From an uncultured Collinsella sp. (lineage in GTDB: Bacteria > Actinomycetota > Coriobacteriia > Coriobacteriales > Coriobacteriaceae), in NCBI GenBank assembly GCA_900554595.1, contig USHZ01000086.1, forward strand, positions 1-8,115: DNA of 8,115 nt, written 5' to 3'. The notes beneath the pieces were generated by a model. It was not told the origin of the DNA, did not search any database, and saw only the letters and a list, made by a program, of their open reading frames with translations. Made by a program: the position numbers and the translations under genes. Below are positions 5,424 to 8,115 of the stretch, one piece after another. Each line of letters begins with the position of its first letter. The stretch's first letter is position 1.

Positions 5424-6146
5424 ATGCTCAAGATTATTGCCTGCGACGACGACGTCGCTTTTCTAGATAGACTGCACCGGATGATCGACCGTTGGTCGAG
5501 CGAGACGGGCACGGCGGTCGATGTTGCACTCGTTACGCGCGGCGAGGACCTGCTGGCCCGCCATGCCGCATCGCGCGCCGACATCATCTTGCTCGATATG
5601 ATCATGCCGCTCGTCAACGGCATGGACACCGCGCGCGAATTGCGCCAGGCCGATACCGCCGTGCGTCTGGTGTTTCTCACCTCATCGCCCGAGTTTGCAC
5701 TGGAGTCCTACGAGGTCCGCGCCTTCGATTATCTGCTCAAGCCCGTGGCTTACGAACGCCTAGCGCAGTTGCTCGACGAGCTTTCGAGCATGCGCCCGGC
5801 GGCAACCGACGAGCTCGTGATCAAAACTTCCTTTGGCTACCACGCCCTGCGCCTGTCCGACATCGAATATGCCGAGGCGCGCAACAAGCACGTGGTCTTC
5901 CACCTGCGCGACGGACGCGATATCGAGGCACTTGAGTCGTTCCGCAGCGTCGAAGACCGTTTGGCGCAAAATGCCACCTTCTTTAAATGCCACCGCAGCT
6001 ACCAGGTCAACCTGCGCAATATCGATCACTTTGACCGCACGGGCATCGTCATGCGCTCGGGCGCGTGCATCCCGCTTTCGCGCAGCTGCAAGCAGGGATT
6101 CCAAGACGCCTACTTTGCGGTGCGCTTTGAGGGTGGGAGACACTGA
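5424..6146 (+). CDS. LytTR-family response regulator (AgrA/ComE type)
   Basis: A 240-residue cytoplasmic response regulator. The receiver domain (about 1-120) has the acidic pocket CDDD (7-10), phosphoacceptor D58 in IILLDMIMPLVNG, the T86-S87 switch position in VFLTSS and K106 in FDYLLKPV. The C-terminal LytTR DNA-binding domain (about 130-235) shows the family block FFKCHRSYQVNLRNIDHF (187-204) and IPLSRSCKQGF. The ATG at 5424 is chosen for AAGGGGG upstream and because the reading then starts at the first beta strand, MLKIIACDDD; a longer frame to 5337 adds unrelated residues. Its TGA overlaps the ATG of the downstream kinase by one base, so the two are surely co-translated partners. Target genes are unknown; LytTR regulators often control peptide signalling, bacteriocins or surface functions. 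Confidence 0.93.
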   Translation: MLKIIACDDDVAFLDRLHRMIDRWSSETGTAVDVALVTRGEDLLARHAASRADIILLDMIMPLVNGMDTARELRQADTAVRLVFLTSSPEFALESYEVRAFDYLLKPVAYERLAQLLDELSSMRPAATDELVIKTSFGYHALRLSDIEYAEARNKHVVFHLRDGRDIEALESFRSVEDRLAQNATFFKCHRSYQVNLRNIDHFDRTGIVMRSGACIPLSRSCKQGFQDAYFAVRFEGGRH

Positions 6147-7423
6147 TGGTCTCCACGGTCGAAATGATCCTTTGGGCAATCCACCACGCCACGACGCTGC
6201 TCTTTGGCGTCTTTGCCTCGGCGGCGCTGTGCGGTGTCGAGATCAACCGGCGTCATGCGCTTGAACTGGTGCTGGTCGGTGCCGTAACTGGATGCGCATT
6301 TGGCCTCGCCAATGCCGTCGGCGGCGAGCTTTTCGCCCGCCAGGTATATCCACTCGTCGTGCATCTGCCGCTCGTCATCTATTTGTGCGCGCGCTACCGC
6401 CTGAGCCCGCTGCTTGCCGTACTCGGCATTACGAGTGCCTATCTGAGCTGCCAGTTCAGCAATTGGATGGGCATTGCCGCATTTGCCGCAACCGATTCTC
6501 AGATCGCGTACTATCTGGCGCGCATCGCGACCACACTCGCCGTCTTTGCCGTCCTGTTGCATTGGGCCGGCGACATCAGTCCGCGCTTGGCGATTAAAAG
6601 CACCACCGAGCTGGGCATCCTTTTAATCCTGCCGCTCGTCTATTACGTCTTTGACTATGCCACCAACGTCTACACCACGCTGTTCCACTCGGGCTCGGTG
6701 GTGACGGTTGAGTTTTTGGCATTTGCGCTCTGTGCCTTCTATCTTATGTTTCTTGCCGTTTACCTGCGCGAATACGAAGAAAAGGAAACCGCCGAGCGAG
6801 AGCGCTGGATGCTCGAAACCCGCGACAGCGCCGCCATCAAAGAGCTCGAGGCTTGGCGTCAATCTGGGCGCGAGCTGTCGATTCTTCGCCACGATATGCG
6901 CCACTTCCTACGCGGCCTGGCCGCTTTAATTGAGGAGGGCCACACCGACGAGGCGCTCAAACGCATCGATGAACTCTGCGAAGTCGGCGATCGCACCGCC
7001 GTACGCCGCTTCTGCGCCAACGAGACCGTAAACATCGCGCTTTCGTCATTTAACTCGGATATCAATAGAAACGGCATTACCGCCAACCTGCGCGCCGCCG
7101 TACCCGAAACCATCCACGTAGGTGACGCCGACCTGTTTAGCGTGCTCTCAAATGCCTTGGAAAACGCTATCACCGCTGCAAGCGCCGCACCCCAAGGAAA
7201 GCGATTCGTCGACTTTGACCTGCGATTAGAGGACGGCCAGCTGCTGCTGTTAGTTTCCAACACGTTTGACCGCGCGCCGCGCATGGTCGACGGCATGCCC
7301 GTAGCCGGGCACACCGGACACGGCTTTGGAACCAAGAGCATTAAGCTTGCCGTCGAACGCATGAACGGCAACTGCCAGTTCCGCATTAACGGCGATCGGT
7401 TTGAGCTGCGCGCTGTGATGTAG
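6146..7423 (+). CDS. Membrane sensor histidine kinase, GHKL/AgrC-like
   Basis: A 425-residue sensor kinase, partner of the preceding regulator. The N-terminal half is hydrophobic with about six or seven membrane segments (roughly 8-30, 38-60, 68-82, 86-102, 119-140, 155-174 and 186-207). A charged helical linker, probably coiled coil (208-240), follows. The phosphorylated histidine is H249 in ILRHDMRHF, the HPK10-type H box. The ATPase domain shows the N box FSVLSNALEN (N336, N340) and a glycine box GHGFGTKSIK (391-400). This layout is that of AgrC/ComD-like peptide-sensing kinases, but no AgrB or AgrD homologue is next to it, so the ligand is unknown. The ATG at 6146 shares a base with the previous stop and has GGGAG six bases upstream. 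No clear terminator follows before the convergent gene. Confidence 0.92.
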   Translation: MVSTVEMILWAIHHATTLLFGVFASAALCGVEINRRHALELVLVGAVTGCAFGLANAVGGELFARQVYPLVVHLPLVIYLCARYRLSPLLAVLGITSAYLSCQFSNWMGIAAFAATDSQIAYYLARIATTLAVFAVLLHWAGDISPRLAIKSTTELGILLILPLVYYVFDYATNVYTTLFHSGSVVTVEFLAFALCAFYLMFLAVYLREYEEKETAERERWMLETRDSAAIKELEAWRQSGRELSILRHDMRHFLRGLAALIEEGHTDEALKRIDELCEVGDRTAVRRFCANETVNIALSSFNSDINRNGITANLRAAVPETIHVGDADLFSVLSNALENAITAASAAPQGKRFVDFDLRLEDGQLLLLVSNTFDRAPRMVDGMPVAGHTGHGFGTKSIKLAVERMNGNCQFRINGDRFELRAVM

Positions 7424-7487
7424 AAGTGCGGCGCCGATCTCGAGGCGTGCCTTGCCCGCCAGACAATCGCTCGCCGGCGCTAATCCG

Positions 7488-8063
7488 CTACAGCGGAGCG
7501 GCCGCCGGGGTCAGCTGCTTGATGTATGCCCACATGCGCTGCTTGGCGGCTTTGTCAGTTAGCGCCGCCTCAAAACCGTCGAGCGCGAGCACGCGGCGAC
7601 CCTGCACATGGGCGACCAAGCCGGGCTTGAGCATGGCGGTGTCGAAGTCATCGATCGCCACGAGCATATCGGCGTAGGTCTCGCGCATGGCGTCAGCCGC
7701 GTTGTTGTCGAGCAGTAGCACCGCCTCGGGATCCAAAGCCTCAAGCGCCTCGCGGAACAGCTCGCACGGCAGAGTCTCGCCCACCGCGACCGCTCCGTCA
7801 CCCACGCCGGCGACGCTTGCCAGCACGCAAAAATCCTCGGGCGCGTAGCCGATGGCCCCAAGCGCCTTGCGCAACGCCGTGCCATCCGGGCCGGCAGCAA
7901 GCTCGCCACCCGAACGCTCGGCGTCGTCCAAATCGCCTTTGACCAGAACGATCGGCGAGCACGCGTTGCCCGCGATACGCACGCCACGGACCGCAAGCGA
8001 TGTGAGCTCCTGCTCGGCCGCCTGGGCGATGGCTTCTTTTTTCTGGCTTTGTGACGTGGACAT
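7488..8063 (-). CDS. Uncharacterised protein resembling a degenerate uracil-DNA glycosylase fold
   Basis: A 191-residue soluble protein with no signal peptide. Its order of motifs parallels family 4 uracil-DNA glycosylases. SPIVLVKGDLDDAERSGGEL stands where GEAPG...G.PF is expected, AGPDGTALRKALGAIGY (57-73) matches the GxxGxLL helix, and LPCELFREALEALDPEAVLL (98-117) matches the ExxxC...L..P..i strand. VLALDGFEAALTDKAAKQRM (158-177) stands where the HPS loop should be. The catalytic GEAPG and HPS residues and most iron-sulfur cysteines are missing, so glycosylase activity is unlikely. The family match is my inference by eye. The ATG at 8063 has GGAGAG upstream; an ATG at 8093 overlaps the -10 box. 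It is convergent with the kinase gene and stands alone. Confidence 0.85.
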   Translation of the reverse strand: MSTSQSQKKEAIAQAAEQELTSLAVRGVRIAGNACSPIVLVKGDLDDAERSGGELAAGPDGTALRKALGAIGYAPEDFCVLASVAGVGDGAVAVGETLPCELFREALEALDPEAVLLLDNNAADAMRETYADMLVAIDDFDTAMLKPGLVAHVQGRRVLALDGFEAALTDKAAKQRMWAYIKQLTPAAAPL

Positions 8064-8091
8064 GCGCTCTCCAATCGTTTGCGTGCCCACC

Positions 8092-8097
8092 ATTATA
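8092..8097 (-). promoter_or_regulatory. -10 box of the UDG-like gene's promoter
   Basis: A perfect TATAAT lies on the minus strand, placing the transcription start near 8085 and leaving about 20 bases before the chosen ATG at 8063. The -35 at a 17-base spacing would start at the last base of the window, so it cannot be checked. Because this box contains the alternative ATG at 8093, that start would not be transcribed. Confidence 0.55.
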
Positions 8098-8115
8098 TAA
8101 AAGAGCCGTCCGCGA

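Noticed and set aside
7424..7487. A possible terminator between the kinase and UDG-like genes
   Set aside because: Only short pairings are present (TCCGC-TACA-GCGGA at 7484-7497, which enters the UDG-like gene, and GCGCCG 7431-7436 with CGGCGC 7475-7480), and no T-run follows on either strand.

Overview
The window looks like chromosomal housekeeping DNA from a GC-rich member of the Actinomycetota. The best guess is class Coriobacteriia (a Collinsella- or Olsenella-like gut anaerobe). This rests on high GC with GC-rich third codon positions, clear GGAGG-type ribosome binding sites, a small clostridial-type 2[4Fe-4S] ferredoxin, a NiaR-regulated de novo NAD operon and an AgrC/AgrA-style two-component pair. 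The genus is an inference; no rRNA or other taxonomic marker is present.

Layout. (1) 1-232, minus strand: the N-terminal end of dnaK, running off the left edge. (2) 233-780: a long intergenic region. It holds the dnaK leader (a GC hairpin and a short hairpin around the Shine-Dalgarno), a weak HspR/HAIR-like inverted repeat, a triplicated palindromic repeat (537-614) and the ferredoxin promoter. (3) 838-1023, plus strand: a 61-residue ferredoxin, followed by a very strong bidirectional terminator (1059-1108). (4) 1109-1262: a roughly 100-nt three-tier imperfect hairpin of unknown function, just downstream of the nad operon. (5) 5130 down to 1263, minus strand: the compact operon nadA-nadB-nadC-niaR. 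Its promoter is embedded in a perfect 19-bp inverted repeat (5172-5215), the natural candidate for a NiaR operator. (6) 5424-7423, plus strand: a LytTR response regulator overlapping by 1 nt a membrane GHKL histidine kinase, preceded by a leader that can fold. (7) 8063-7488, minus strand: a 191-residue protein that seems to keep the outline of a family-4-like uracil-DNA glycosylase without its catalytic motifs. A -10 box lies at the right edge.

How the genes work together. NadB oxidises L-aspartate to iminosuccinate. NadA condenses that with dihydroxyacetone phosphate to quinolinate. NadC converts quinolinate with PRPP to nicotinate mononucleotide. NiaR, the last gene, is the expected nicotinate-sensing repressor, so the operon carries its own feedback control. 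The two-component pair is a sensor/regulator unit of the AgrC/AgrA type, but no AgrB or AgrD gene is visible next to it, so its signal and targets are unknown.

Most of the window is well-known biology. The parts worth a second look are the structured element at 1154-1252, the repeat cluster at 537-614, the promoter-embedding palindrome at 5172-5215, and the apparently catalytically dead UDG-like protein.
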